Assembly: GCA_022843805.1 (NCBI GenBank) | Contig: JALHMY010000014.1 | Span: 51,328 to 115,327, forward strand | DNA length: 64,000 bases | Direction: 5' to 3' | Source: Fuerstiella sp. | GTDB taxonomy: Bacteria; Planctomycetota; Planctomycetia; Planctomycetales; Planctomycetaceae | In this document: piece after piece, positions 8,956 to 18,400 of the stretch | Layout: the number at the start of each line of letters is the position of its first letter | Position numbering within the stretch: position 1 is the first letter of the stretch | Notes under the pieces: generated by a model | Told to the model about the DNA's origin: nothing | Database searches by the model: none | The model's input: only the letters and a program-made list of their open reading frames with translations | Translations under genes and position numbers: made by a program

Positions 8956-9513
8956 ATGAAAATTAAACTTCCTGCGTTAATGATCCTTAGCTGCTGTCTG
9001 TTCCCCATCAGCGTCCCTGCGCAAGACCCCCAGGCGATGCCGGAGCCGACAAAAGAACATCAGTGGCTGAAACAATTCCAGGGAGAATGGACAACCCAGC
9101 AAAAAGGAGACCTGGGCCCTGGCCAGCCTCCCATGGCTTGTTCCGGAACCATCACTTCGCGCATGGTGGGTGGGTTTTGGGTTGTCAACGAAATGAAGGG
9201 CGACATCATGGGAGTCCCGATGACTGGCCTGCAGACCATTGGCTACGATGTCAGCAAAAAGAAGTATGTGGGTACGTGGGTCGATTCGATGACATCGTTC
9301 ATCTGGCATTACGAGGGAAACGTGGATGAAACCGGAAAAATTCTGACGCTGGAAGCCGACGGCCCAAACTTCATGGCAGAAGGCAAACTCACAAAGTTCC
9401 GGGATATCTATGAGTTTAAACCAACGGGGGAGATCGCCATCTATTCCAAAATGCTGGGAGAAGATGGCAAGTGGGTGACCTTCATGACGGGCGTTGCAAA
9501 GAAGAAGAAATAG
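8956..9513 (+). CDS. Secreted DUF1579 protein
   Basis: A 185-residue protein. A signal peptide (MKIKLPALMILSCCLFPISVPAQ) is followed by a DUF1579 domain, with KEHQWLKQFQGEWTT, a GTITSRMVGGFWVVNEMKG core, TGLQTIGYDVSKKKYVGTWV and a C-terminal beta-barrel half. The family is a lipocalin-like small barrel of unknown ligand, common in planctomycetes. The ATG at 8956 is chosen over an upstream TTG because GAGGT lies five bases before it. The gene is monocistronic, with repeat DNA immediately downstream. Confidence 0.85.
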   Translation: MKIKLPALMILSCCLFPISVPAQDPQAMPEPTKEHQWLKQFQGEWTTQQKGDLGPGQPPMACSGTITSRMVGGFWVVNEMKGDIMGVPMTGLQTIGYDVSKKKYVGTWVDSMTSFIWHYEGNVDETGKILTLEADGPNFMAEGKLTKFRDIYEFKPTGEIAIYSKMLGEDGKWVTFMTGVAKKKK

Positions 9514-9524
9514 AGTTCGGTTTG

Positions 9525-9825
9525 ACAACGAAACTCCCTCGGCCTTCGGCCGACCCCTCCCACTACGCTTCGCTGCGCGGGAGGGGAGGGTTTTAAAACC
9601 TCCTCCCCCGGCGAAGCCGGGGGAGGTCGATCGAGCGATAGCAAGATCGGGAGGGGGCCGGTGAACGGAGGGTTGCGGGTGTTGTTGGACCGGCGTTCTG
9701 TGCCACCCGCGGCGGGCCCTCCCCCGGCCTGACGGCCGACCCCTCCCACTTCGCTTCGCTGTGCGGGAGGGGAGGTTATTTAAACCTCCTCCCCCCAGAA
9801 AAGCTGGGGGAGCGAAACGGGTCGC
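9525..9825. repeat. GC-rich dispersed hairpin repeat, about 1.5 units
   Basis: Contains runs such as CCTCCTCCCCCGG and CGGCCGACCCCTCCCAC with internal hairpins. It is the reverse complement of the 185-bp unit arrayed four times at 37102-37741, with about one and a half units present here. Non-coding in either frame. Confidence 0.8.
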
Positions 9826-9840
9826 CGAATTTCCCTGCGG

Positions 9841-9987
9841 GACAATCAGGGAATCACTCACCACGTTGCGCGTGACGAAATCGAAGAAAGAACGAGGCTT
9901 CAGATTTCAGCCATGCCGGAAGGCCTTGCGGGCAGCCTGACTCCTCAGGAGTTAGCCAGTCTGGTTGCCTATTTGCAGTCGTTGTAA
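9841..9987 (+). pseudogene. C-terminal remnant of a PVC-type haem-binding protein
   Basis: The plus-strand reading frame ends DEIEERTRLQISAMPEG, then LAGSLTPQELASLVAYLQSL and a stop. This is the characteristic C-terminal end of planctomycete cytochrome-c-like dehydrogenase proteins, which usually run over 800 residues. Here everything upstream is replaced by the GC-rich repeat at 9525-9825, so only about 49 codons survive. It is a relic rather than a gene. Confidence 0.65.
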
Positions 9988-10066
9988 AGAGAAAATTCAT
10001 TGACAACAACTGTATACACACAGCGAATGCATACAAAGGTGCGACGCAGATGTTAGATTGCAGTCT

Positions 10067-10630
10067 ATGCCAACAGATGTGCCGGACAGCCAGCTTCTTC
10101 TGGATCGCGATTCAAACGCGTGGGACGAATTGTATCGCGCGGTCTGCCGACGAACTTATCGTCTGCTCCACACTGTAACTGGCGCGAAAAAGTCTGTTCT
10201 CGAAGAACTGAATCAGGAGGTCTGGCTGTCCGCAATCAGTTCCATTGAACGCTTCGATGCGACTCGAGGCACGCCTCAGGATTGGGTTCTCGGCATTGCT
10301 CGATTTAAGGGGCTGACTTATCTGAGAAAACAGTATACCAGTCGACTTGTTTTCGCTGGCAGCAGCAGTGAACTGCCGCAGCTCGCGGCGGCACCGGCCG
10401 AAACTTCAGATCGAGAAGAGCGTCTCATGTTATTGCGGGCAGCAATCGCTTCTCTGCCCGAGAACTGGCAGTATCTGCTCCGGCAGAAGTACGAAGCGGG
10501 ACTGAGTGTTAAAGAGATGTCTGAACTGGCCGGCATCACTGTCAAAACCGTCGAATCAAAACTCGCACGAGCCCGGCAGCGACTGCGAGATCTGTACCGT
10601 AACATTCTTCGGGAGATGCCTGAGTTATGA
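10067..10630 (+). CDS. ECF-type sigma-70 family factor
   Basis: A 187-residue sigma factor. Region 2 spans about residues 15-85 (WDELYRAVCRRTYRLL, ELNQEVWLSAISSIERFD, PQDWVLGIARFKGLTYLRK). Region 4 spans about 120-180 (LPENWQYLLRQKYEAGLSVKEMSELAG, with the helix-turn-helix running into TVKTVESKLARARQRLRDLY). The ATG at 10067 is preferred to the TTG at 10058. The stop overlaps the start of the next gene by ATGA, so sigma factor and membrane partner are coupled; this arrangement usually means the partner is its anti-sigma factor. Confidence 0.9.
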   Translation: MPTDVPDSQLLLDRDSNAWDELYRAVCRRTYRLLHTVTGAKKSVLEELNQEVWLSAISSIERFDATRGTPQDWVLGIARFKGLTYLRKQYTSRLVFAGSSSELPQLAAAPAETSDREERLMLLRAAIASLPENWQYLLRQKYEAGLSVKEMSELAGITVKTVESKLARARQRLRDLYRNILREMPEL

Positions 10631-12381
10631 ACGATGCGAATGAATTCTCCGACGAAGAACTTGCAGAAGCGTTCCGGCTCAGCAGCGCGGAAGAAACTCC
10701 TTCAGAGTCACATATTGAATCCCTGCGATCGCAGCTGCTGGCACAAACTTCCTCTTCAGGACGGGTATTGTCAGTGGAGAGGCTATCCGCTCGGGCGTTC
10801 GCAGTCTGCGGGTTGCCAGCACAGGAAACCACGACGGGACCATCGGATGTCCAGATCAATGGCTCAGCTCAGCGTGCGTTTGGGATTACGGGAAAGCTGG
10901 CTCTGTTCGCGGCAATGACCGCTCTGATTGTTGTGGCGGTCATGCCATTCTCCGTAAACGCAGCGGCCAGCCTGACAACGGCGCTTAGAGCCACTCGCAT
11001 GCAGTTGTGGATTCATGCGAAAACTGTGATTGAGCACGAAGGTGAACTGACCACGTCAGAGTCATGGTGTTCGCCACTGCATCGCATTGCCGCGTTTCGA
11101 TCGCCCCAGCATCTGCACTTTGTCAACTATCAGAGCGGGATTCAGTCGAGCAGTTCCATTGAGCGGAATATCATTTATCACTGGCGTGCCAATCCACGAA
11201 CGGAGGAATTCGGCCGAACTTTTGTTCTTGCTTTGCTCAGCGAAGACAATCTGCAGTCTGCACTTCCCATGCATACGATCAGTCGGATTCAGAAAAGCGA
11301 CATCCAGGTCAGTGGTCGTCCCGGAATACAGTATTCGTTTGCGCTTGAATCGAAGGATCAGCCCTCTGTTCGCCAGAAGGTTGTTGTTCAGGTCGATCGA
11401 AGTACACGACAGATCGTCGCATGGGATGAGGATCACTCGGGTGGCATGCGTGTAAAGACCGTGTTTGACTACCCGGAATCCGGGCCACGCGATATTTATG
11501 AACTCGGTGCCGCCAGAAATGCCGAAGTCGTCGATCGTGTTGCCAGCAGTGACATCGTCAGAATGGCCGAAAAGTTTGGACAGCAGGTTCTGAATTTCGG
11601 CGACTACGAAGCCATCGTCATTGACCAGCTGCAATCGAAGGACGGAAGTGACATCGGTGCACCGCTCTATCGTCGATTTCGTCGGGATGGTGTCCGGTTT
11701 CAGGTTGATTTGCTGAAAGGCAGTCAGCCGAATATTGAAGTCCCGCCTGATGCCGAGTTTTCGTGGTGGCAGTCGAATCAATCGCTGTTCCAATCGACGC
11801 CCCTCGCGCTGTGTGATGGCAAATCCTGCACAATTTACCCCTCAGAAGATGCTCGACTGGCTATTGCCGATGAACTGCTTCCGCTCTCCGGGACAGAATC
11901 TGTTGTCCCCATCATCGTCGCGGAAAACCAGACGGGTTCGATAACGATTCCCGTATGGCCGTCTGTCTGGCCGGAGTATGCATGTCGTCCAATGATCATC
12001 ACGAGCGATCCCACGGTTCGCTTTGAAATTGATCCCGCCGGAAGTGATGGACCAGCAGACACGCTTCGGCTGCGAGTGCTGAAACCTGACAGTCCATTCT
12101 CTGTGGAGCCCGCCAACTACTGGCTGGACCCTGATCATGATTACTGTGTGGTGAAATCGCTGATGTCAAAACCCGATTTCGACATGTTGGCCGGCAGTCC
12201 CCGGGAAAGAAAAATTCTCTTCGAATTTTCGGACTTTGTGCAATCACCCACCGGTATTCAGTATGCAAGAAAAAGGGTCAGCTCCGATTTGGGTACCCAG
12301 CAGCGACGACTGACACGATTCATCCTCAATACCAGCGTCTCCGGCTCGGCTCCCATGAATCCGTCTCCCCGGGAACACTGA
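10627..12381 (+). CDS. Membrane partner of the ECF sigma factor (probable anti-sigma)
   Basis: A 584-residue protein. An acidic, helical cytosolic N-terminus (EFSDEELAEAFRLSSAEE) of about 90 residues is followed by one transmembrane helix (LALFAAMTALIVVAVMPFSV, about residues 95-115) and a large extracytoplasmic part. The domain just after the helix (about 120-330) resembles LolA/outer-membrane-lipoprotein-sorting-like beta-rich modules seen in planctomycete anti-sigma proteins. The rest is unrecognised. The four-base overlap with the sigma gene and the cytosol-TM-sensor layout support an anti-sigma or sensor role, but no zinc-binding ZAS motif (HxxxCxxC) is visible. Confidence 0.65.
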   Translation: MNDANEFSDEELAEAFRLSSAEETPSESHIESLRSQLLAQTSSSGRVLSVERLSARAFAVCGLPAQETTTGPSDVQINGSAQRAFGITGKLALFAAMTALIVVAVMPFSVNAAASLTTALRATRMQLWIHAKTVIEHEGELTTSESWCSPLHRIAAFRSPQHLHFVNYQSGIQSSSSIERNIIYHWRANPRTEEFGRTFVLALLSEDNLQSALPMHTISRIQKSDIQVSGRPGIQYSFALESKDQPSVRQKVVVQVDRSTRQIVAWDEDHSGGMRVKTVFDYPESGPRDIYELGAARNAEVVDRVASSDIVRMAEKFGQQVLNFGDYEAIVIDQLQSKDGSDIGAPLYRRFRRDGVRFQVDLLKGSQPNIEVPPDAEFSWWQSNQSLFQSTPLALCDGKSCTIYPSEDARLAIADELLPLSGTESVVPIIVAENQTGSITIPVWPSVWPEYACRPMIITSDPTVRFEIDPAGSDGPADTLRLRVLKPDSPFSVEPANYWLDPDHDYCVVKSLMSKPDFDMLAGSPRERKILFEFSDFVQSPTGIQYARKRVSSDLGTQQRRLTRFILNTSVSGSAPMNPSPREH

Positions 12382-12416
12382 CATCGGGCGTAATTGTCGA
12401 CTTATGGCATGCGAGC

Positions 12417-12490
12417 TCGTACTCGTACTCAGCACCGCGGTACTCGTACTCGTACTCGATCACCACCAAAGCGACCAATATTCATGATGA
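12417..12490. repeat. TACTCG-rich dispersed repeat, copy 1
   Basis: Iterated TACTCG hexamers flank CAGCACCGCGG, followed by GATCACCACC...CATGAT. A second copy of the same order lies at 12781-12850 and a diverged, inverted-type version at 18601-18730. It translates as SYS or TRT repeats in several frames, which is an artefact rather than a gene. Confidence 0.7.
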
Positions 12491-12720
12491 ATCAGAACAC
12501 GCCCCCTCCCCGAACGACCTCGAAGAGTCAATTCCTGTTGCCAAATTTATGTTGCCATCGACTTCAAAGATCCCGAACGCAATCGATCGTCGTTCTTCCG
12601 GCTCTTTGTGTCTTCGCGCCTCTGCGTAAAATCCTTCAGTCACACAAAGACGCCAGGAAAACGGTCCTCGTCGACCCACGAACAAACTTCGCGAGAAAAA
12701 TCCCCGTCACTCCCGTCCAA

Positions 12721-12750
12721 ATCTTTCTGCCCAAAAAATCTTTCTGCCAA
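12721..12750. repeat. TTTCTGCC doublet
   Basis: Two TCTTTCTGCC motifs spaced about 16 bp apart. Similar doublets occur at 21497-21522 and, inverted, at 21751-21780. The surrounding DNA (12382-12987) otherwise holds no supportable gene. Confidence 0.55.
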
Positions 12751-12780
12751 TCAATGTCTTCGAGCCCCATCTTGCCGCTT

Positions 12781-12850
12781 TACTCGTACTCAGCACCGCG
12801 GTACTCGTACTCGATCACCACCGCCAAAGCCACCAGCGTTCATGATCGAA
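12781..12850. repeat. TACTCG-rich dispersed repeat, copy 2
   Basis: Same layout as 12417-12490 (TACTCG run, CAGCACCGCGG, TACTCG run, GATCACCACC, CATGATCGAAT). The pair form a direct repeat about 360 bp apart. Confidence 0.7.
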
Positions 12851-12987
12851 TCACAGCAAACACGCTCTTTCCGGAAACCCGTGCCACTCCCGTAAGAAAC
12901 AATTTTTGGCCGACTGTCCTTCACGCAATTGTGCACAGTTGCCGATGAAACCCTGAGGCGTCTGACTTGTTGCTGGGAGTGATCAGA

Positions 12988-13620
12988 ATGTTTTGCACAA
13001 ACTGTGGTCTTGAGGGTTCGGGCAACTTTTGTGGCGGCTGCGGAACGCGGATGCTAAGCAGCGGTTCGGGCGACAATCGGCAGATTTTGCCGGTTGCTGG
13101 CTGGGACAATGAAGTTCGGTACGAGGTGCTGCTGGCCGTTCCCGAGGTTCGCGACCGGCTCGCAAAGTGTCGTGGCCGAGCAACAAAGTCGATGACAGGC
13201 GAAGAATGGCTGGGGCTCTATGACAAGGCGTTCAATCCGATTCCCGGAGTATCTCTGAAAACGGTTGCATCAGTCGTCGCGCCCATTTATGCGAAGTTGG
13301 GTGTACGAACGGGAAAGACTCGGGCAGAAGATCTGCACCAGCCGATTGGCAGCACAATCGTTGATGTATTGTGTGCACTGGCGGAATCCGGACTCCCGCT
13401 GAATGAGGTTCATCAGGGAGAAACCGGATGCGTAATTGAAGCCAGTCTTCCATCCGATTTGTTATCGTTCGAAGGTCGTTTGGTGATCACGGTGGAACGG
13501 ACGACGTCCGGCACCCGAGTAGAAGCCGCTACCAACATCCCCGGCCAGTGGTTCGACTGGGGCAAGAGCAGTCGATGTCTGGAATCCCTCTTCGGCCGCC
13601 TTCACCAAAAAGCCGCCTAA
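12988..13620 (+). CDS. Zinc-ribbon protein of unknown function
   Basis: A 210-residue protein. The ATG at 12988 gives the N-terminus MFCTNCGLEG, continuing to NFCGGCGTRM, a four-Cys zinc ribbon. A short linker is followed by an unrecognised soluble domain (residues about 45-210) with motifs EEWLGLYDKAFNPIPGVSL and GCVIEASLPSDLLSFEGRLVI. The last third looks like a beta-sheet module of the kind seen in proteins handling hydrophobic ligands or phage-shock-like roles, but no family is claimed. No membrane helix. It is flanked on both sides by repeat DNA. Confidence 0.75.
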   Translation: MFCTNCGLEGSGNFCGGCGTRMLSSGSGDNRQILPVAGWDNEVRYEVLLAVPEVRDRLAKCRGRATKSMTGEEWLGLYDKAFNPIPGVSLKTVASVVAPIYAKLGVRTGKTRAEDLHQPIGSTIVDVLCALAESGLPLNEVHQGETGCVIEASLPSDLLSFEGRLVITVERTTSGTRVEAATNIPGQWFDWGKSSRCLESLFGRLHQKAA

Positions 13621-13645
13621 TCGCTCCCACTCCCGGTTTTCCGAG

Positions 13646-14250
13646 TGTTGAAACCCCCGGGCTACCATCAAACCTCGCTCCGCGAGGAACACGGCATGTT
13701 CGGGGTTACGGCGTGGCGCGGTACGGCGGAATGTCGATACCGCGGGCGTTTCGTGTTTGGCATGAACAACCGGCATGGTTTGCCTGGCATCCGCATTGGT
13801 TGCGATTTGCCGCGGAGCGGCATTTGATGGTAGCCCGGCCTTTCAAGGCCGGGTTTGAACGCCCATAATTCCCCATGTCGCGGAGCGACAATTGACGCAC
13901 CGCGGGTGATATCCGGCCCGGGGATTCTTCAATCGTCGCTCCGCGACTCGGCGACGCCATTCCCGATTTCCGGGGGTTGAAACCCCCGGGCTACCATCAA
14001 ACCTCGCTCCGTGAGGAACGCGGCGTGTTCGGGGTTACGGCGGAATGTCGATACGGCGGGCCTTTCGTGTGTGGCATGAACAACCGGCATGGTTTAGTCA
14101 GCAACCGCATGGGCTGCGATTTGCCGCGGAGCGGCATTTGATGGTAGCCCGGCCTTTCAAGGCCGGGTTTGAACGCCCATAATTCCCCATGTCGCGGAGC
14201 GACAATTGACGCATCGCGGGTGATATCCCGGTTCGACAATGATTCCATCG
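13646..14250. repeat. Two tandem copies of a RAYT-associated type repeat
   Basis: Two copies of about 270-330 bp, beginning GTTGAAACCCCCGGG at 13646 and 13976. Each contains a CTCGCTCCGCGAGGAA hairpin, a GGTAGCCCGGCCTTTCAAG hairpin and GTCGCGGAGCGACAATTGA. A third copy lies at 56733-56985. They directly precede the transposase gene at 14320, the usual layout of REP-like elements with their RAYT. Apparent ORFs across them are not genes. Confidence 0.85.
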
Positions 14251-14319
14251 TCCTTCCGTGACACGGTTTCCCTAAGGTTGAATCTGCCCCATTTCCACAC
14301 TTGCAACTTTGAGCCTCTC

Positions 14320-14772
14320 ATGGCAAACACCTACACATCGCTGCACTATCACATTGTCTTCAGCACAAAAAATCGAGAACCATGGATCAACCCGGAGATT
14401 GAGGAACGTGTCTGGTCCTATCTTGCTGGAATCGCCACAAAGAACCGCATGAAGCCGATTCAAATCGGCGGCGTCGACGATCATATTCACGCTCTTCTGG
14501 GGGCTTCAGCCACCCTCGCACCCGCGAAGATCGCACAGGTGATCAAGGGCGGTTCATCGACATGGATTCATACCGAGTTTCCGGAGCTGAAGTGTTTTGC
14601 ATGGCAGGACGGCTATGGAGCATTCACTGTCAGCAAGTCCTCGCTCCTGGACGTGAAGGCCTACATCCAGAATCAACGGGAACATCACAAACGACAAACC
14701 TACAAGGACGAATTCGTCGCACTCCTGAAACGCCATGAAATCGAATACGACGAACTTTATCTCTGGGACTGA
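14320..14772 (+). CDS. IS200/REP-associated tyrosine transposase
   Basis: A 150-residue Y1 HUH transposase beginning MANTYTSLHYHIVFSTKNRE. The metal-binding HUH motif is DDHIHALL (residues about 58-65). The nucleophilic Tyr lies in the helix SSLLDVKAYIQNQREHH (about residue 120). The family nicks and rejoins single-stranded hairpin DNA. A stand-alone TnpA with no TnpB, flanked by palindromic non-coding repeats, fits the RAYT domesticated class better than a mobile IS605. The start is chosen at MANTYTS; upstream in-frame sequence is non-conserved repeat DNA. No obvious subterminal IS ends were found. Confidence 0.88.
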   Translation: MANTYTSLHYHIVFSTKNREPWINPEIEERVWSYLAGIATKNRMKPIQIGGVDDHIHALLGASATLAPAKIAQVIKGGSSTWIHTEFPELKCFAWQDGYGAFTVSKSSLLDVKAYIQNQREHHKRQTYKDEFVALLKRHEIEYDELYLWD

Positions 14773-15130
14773 CAACGATGTCCCCAGGGAATCTCGGCGG
14801 CGAGCGATTCGCCCGGAACAAGACTGCGAAAATTCTCGGATCTCCAATGAACGCCGCCCTTGAAAAATGCTGCAATGCGATGCTCAACAGTCGAATTGCT
14901 TTTCACAAAGGACAAATGCTCTAAAGTACGTACGTCGCGAAAACCCCACTGGCGGTCCGGCGGAACTCTTGCAGGGTATATTTCCACCGTCTGATCGCCG
15001 GAACGGAATCAGCCGTTTCCACCAGCTTCTGAGTAGGAAGACATCAGCAATTCGATCATGATGTTCACGTTTCGATGCTGTCAGATTCAGTGGAACAGTA
15101 CGAAAGCGGCGCGTATACGGAAGGGAAGTG

Positions 15131-15412
15131 ATGTCGGACGTTACAGATTCTGCTGATGGAATACCCGAGCGACCCGAACGTGTGCAAATTTCCCGACGCC
15201 GAAAAAAGATCTGGCGAGAGGATATCGTAAAGACCGATCGCAGCTCCGCGGAAAAGGAGCCGAATGGGGCATCTGAGTGTGACTCGGAACATCGGTGGAA
15301 CGCGGTTGGACTCGCCATCTCCGGAGGGGGCATTCGCAGTGCCACGTTTGGTCTGGGAATTCTCCAGGGGCTCGCCTCGCTCGGAGTACTGAAATGTGTC
15401 GATTGCCCCTGA
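15131..15412 (+). pseudogene. Truncated patatin-like N-terminus
   Basis: 93 codons with a hydrophilic leader followed by VGLAISGGGIRSATFGLG, the glycine-rich oxyanion-hole region of patatin lipases. The frame then stops after KCVDCP, exactly where the nucleophile elbow should begin. The intact patatin gene 38 bp downstream has the same segment (GLAISGGGVRSATFALGVLQ), so this is a decapitated paralogue or the debris of a recombination. A normal ATG with GGGAAG upstream means a short peptide could still be made, but it cannot be a lipase. Confidence 0.7.
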
Positions 15413-15449
15413 CCAGTTTGAGAAGACCGATTACAGGAATTAACTTACG

Positions 15450-18400
15450 ATGACACAACAGCAACTTTGGTCCGAGTGGTTTCAGACACATCTTCAGGAT
15501 TTGTGGGATTTGTTTCAGGGTCTGACGCTGGTCCAGAAGCCGGCTGACGAGCCCGGCTGGTCCGTGGACAAGTGGCAGCCTTCGGAGAATGACAGGGCGT
15601 TTGCGTGGGATCTGTATGTGGAGCTGCGTACTCGCATCTCGACTCAGCCGCTGCACTTTCTTTCCGGCGACGAAGCTACGGCGCTCGACAGCCTCTTTCG
15701 TTTGTTTCAGATCGTTCGTGATCTGCAAAAGAAGCATAAAGTGGAAGCGATTGTCACGGCTTCACTCACCAACGTTGTGCTCAACGGCGATATTCGTCCG
15801 CTGACAGCTCGATGGCACCGGAGAAAAGTGGAAGGGAAACTGCATCCGGAGGACTTGCGGCGGGAATTTCGCACTGCACTTCTGAATCTGCAGCCTCGAC
15901 TTCGCGAGTTTCGGCACCTGCTTCTCAGAATCGCTCGCTCCGGAGTTGAAGACGGTTCGGAATTCGAGCTCAAAAGAGTTCAAAAGCGGGAAACGGTGCC
16001 GCTCGGGGACGTCATCACTTACGACAGGCTTCTCGGTTACGACTGCACCTGCAAAGAATGCACCTGTCCGGTGACAAAGGACGATATCGTCTCGATCATT
16101 TCCGCCGAAACGTACGAAATCCAGAATCGACGTGACGCGGTACAGCAAGCCGAAAACACCGTTGCACTCGGACAGAATTTGCCAGAGAAAACCGCGAGTG
16201 TGGCGGCCGCTCTCGAAGAATTCGGGAACACCCGTCCGGGCGACAGGAGCTATCGACCCGTGAATGATGTCGTCGGTCTTGCGATTTCCGGCGGTGGAGT
16301 TCGATCGGCCACGTTTGCACTCGGCGTATTGCAGGGACTGACTCATCGCGGCATTTTTAAACAGGTCGATGTCGTTTCGACGGTCTCCGGTGGCGGTTAT
16401 CTCGGTTCATTTCTCAGCACCTGGTTGAATACCAGTGATCCGTGCTGCGGTCCGTCGATTGACAAAGCCCCGTTCAAACCGGAAGTTGCCGGAGATTCTC
16501 AGGCGATCCGATCACTTCGGAACAACAGTCGCTACATTCAGCCGTCGAATTTCTGGAGATGGATGACGACCGTCGGACAGGTGGCCTACGGTATCGCCAG
16601 TAACCTGATCCTTCTGAGCCTCTGGGTGTTTATTGCTGTTCTGCTGACCGATGCCTGTGCGCGGGACCAGATCACTATTGTCTGGTCTGAAGCAATGGCA
16701 GCAAATCCGGTAACAGAAACCGGCAGCGACTGGAGCCTGAACGACTACAGTAAAGGCTGCCTGCTTGTCAGCGGACTGATGCTGTTCTTTCTGCCCATCG
16801 TACAACGACTGCGAAAGCTGTGGGGCCGAAGTTTTTCGAAGGCTGGCTGGTATGAGATGACCACTCCGTTTGTCTTCGTCGTCACCGGTGTCATCATTCT
16901 TTTGAATCTGACTCCCAACTTTCATTACCTTTACTATCGATTCATGCACTGGATTGGGGAGGCTGTTTTTAATGCGGGGGACAGTCCGGGCGGATGGTCG
17001 CTGACGGCAACATTCGTCGCGGTCAGCAACGGGATTGGTTTGCTGATGGCTCGTGGTAACTGGCTGAAGGAACTCGCCAAAAGTTTTCCGATTCTCGGCA
17101 AAGGCGTCTTCCTGCTGCTGTGGATGTGCGGTCCGGTTTTATTCCTGTATTCCTACTTTGAACTCTGCCGAGTTTACATAGCGCCTGGTGATGTGACGGT
17201 GTCGTTGGGAGGGATGGTGTTTCCTGCCGAGCGGTTCATTCTGGGGCTCGCCGTCGGCAGCTTTCTGTACTCAGCTGCGGTGAATGTGAATTTCACGTCT
17301 CTGCATCGATTTTATCGTAATCGACTGAGCGACACGTACTTGCTTGAGCATTCGGAAGAAGGCAAGCCGAAGTCCGTGAGCCGTCAGCTGCTCAGCGAGA
17401 TGCGGCAGCAGAAAGAAGCCACGGCCCCCTATCACCTGCTGAATGCGGCATTGAACCTGCCGTCGTCAGAAATTGATGATTTGCGAGGAAGAAACAGCGA
17501 CTTTTTCCTGTTCTCCAAGCATATCTGCGGCAGCCCTGTGATCGGCTATCAGAGCACAAAGAACTGGGAGGATTCTGACGGGCATCTTGATCTTGGGACA
17601 GCGATGGCGATTTCAGGAGCCGCCGCTGCTCCTCAGATGGGCATGGGCACTATCAAAGGCGCCAGCTTTCTGATGACTCTGCTGAACGTCCGGATGGCTT
17701 ACTGGCTGCGACGTCCATATGACGGAGAATGGGGAGTCCTGATTCGCAGAATGCTGACAGGACCAGGACCGATGTACCTGTGCCGGGAAGCTCTGAATGC
17801 GATGTCGGAGGAGTCCGCTTATCTGAACATCTCGGACGGTGGCCATCTGGAGAATCTTGCGATTTACGAGTTACTCCGCCGCCGTTGCCGGTTCATTATC
17901 GCGATTGACGGTGAGCACGATCCGGAGCTGACATTTCCCAGCCTCCGAAAACTGCAGCGATTTGCTGAGGTGGATCTGGGGACGACGATTGACATTGATG
18001 TTGAACGCATCGAATGGAATCTCCCGTCAATCTTTCAGCCATCGGATAAGGGGGAAAAGCTGGTCGAGGACAAAGCAGCCGAGCGAAGGAAACCGGAACC
18101 ATTCTTCCAGCGATTCAGCCGCGGACACTTTGCGATTGGAAAGATCACCTATCCGAACGTCGAGGTTAAAGGAGACGACGGCAGGACAGTTATCGAAGAA
18201 GTGACCGGCTGGCTGCTTTACATCAAGCTCAGCATCACCGGCAACGAACCGGACTACATCCACGACTACCGCCGCCAGCACCCGGACTTCCCGCACCAGA
18301 CGACGAATGACCAGGTCTTTGAAGAAGATCAGTTCGAAGCCTATCGCGCGCTGGGTGAACATGTCGCCGGAGACCTGTTCGCGGAAGAGATCCTCAACAA

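Noticed and set aside
10067..12381. A classical zinc-binding anti-sigma (ZAS) partner
   Set aside because: No HxxxCxxC motif in the cytosolic part; kept only as a probable anti-sigma by context.
12394..12948. Plus-strand frame rich in SYS/TRT repeats
   Set aside because: It follows the TACTCG-rich dispersed repeats and has no conserved domain; non-coding.
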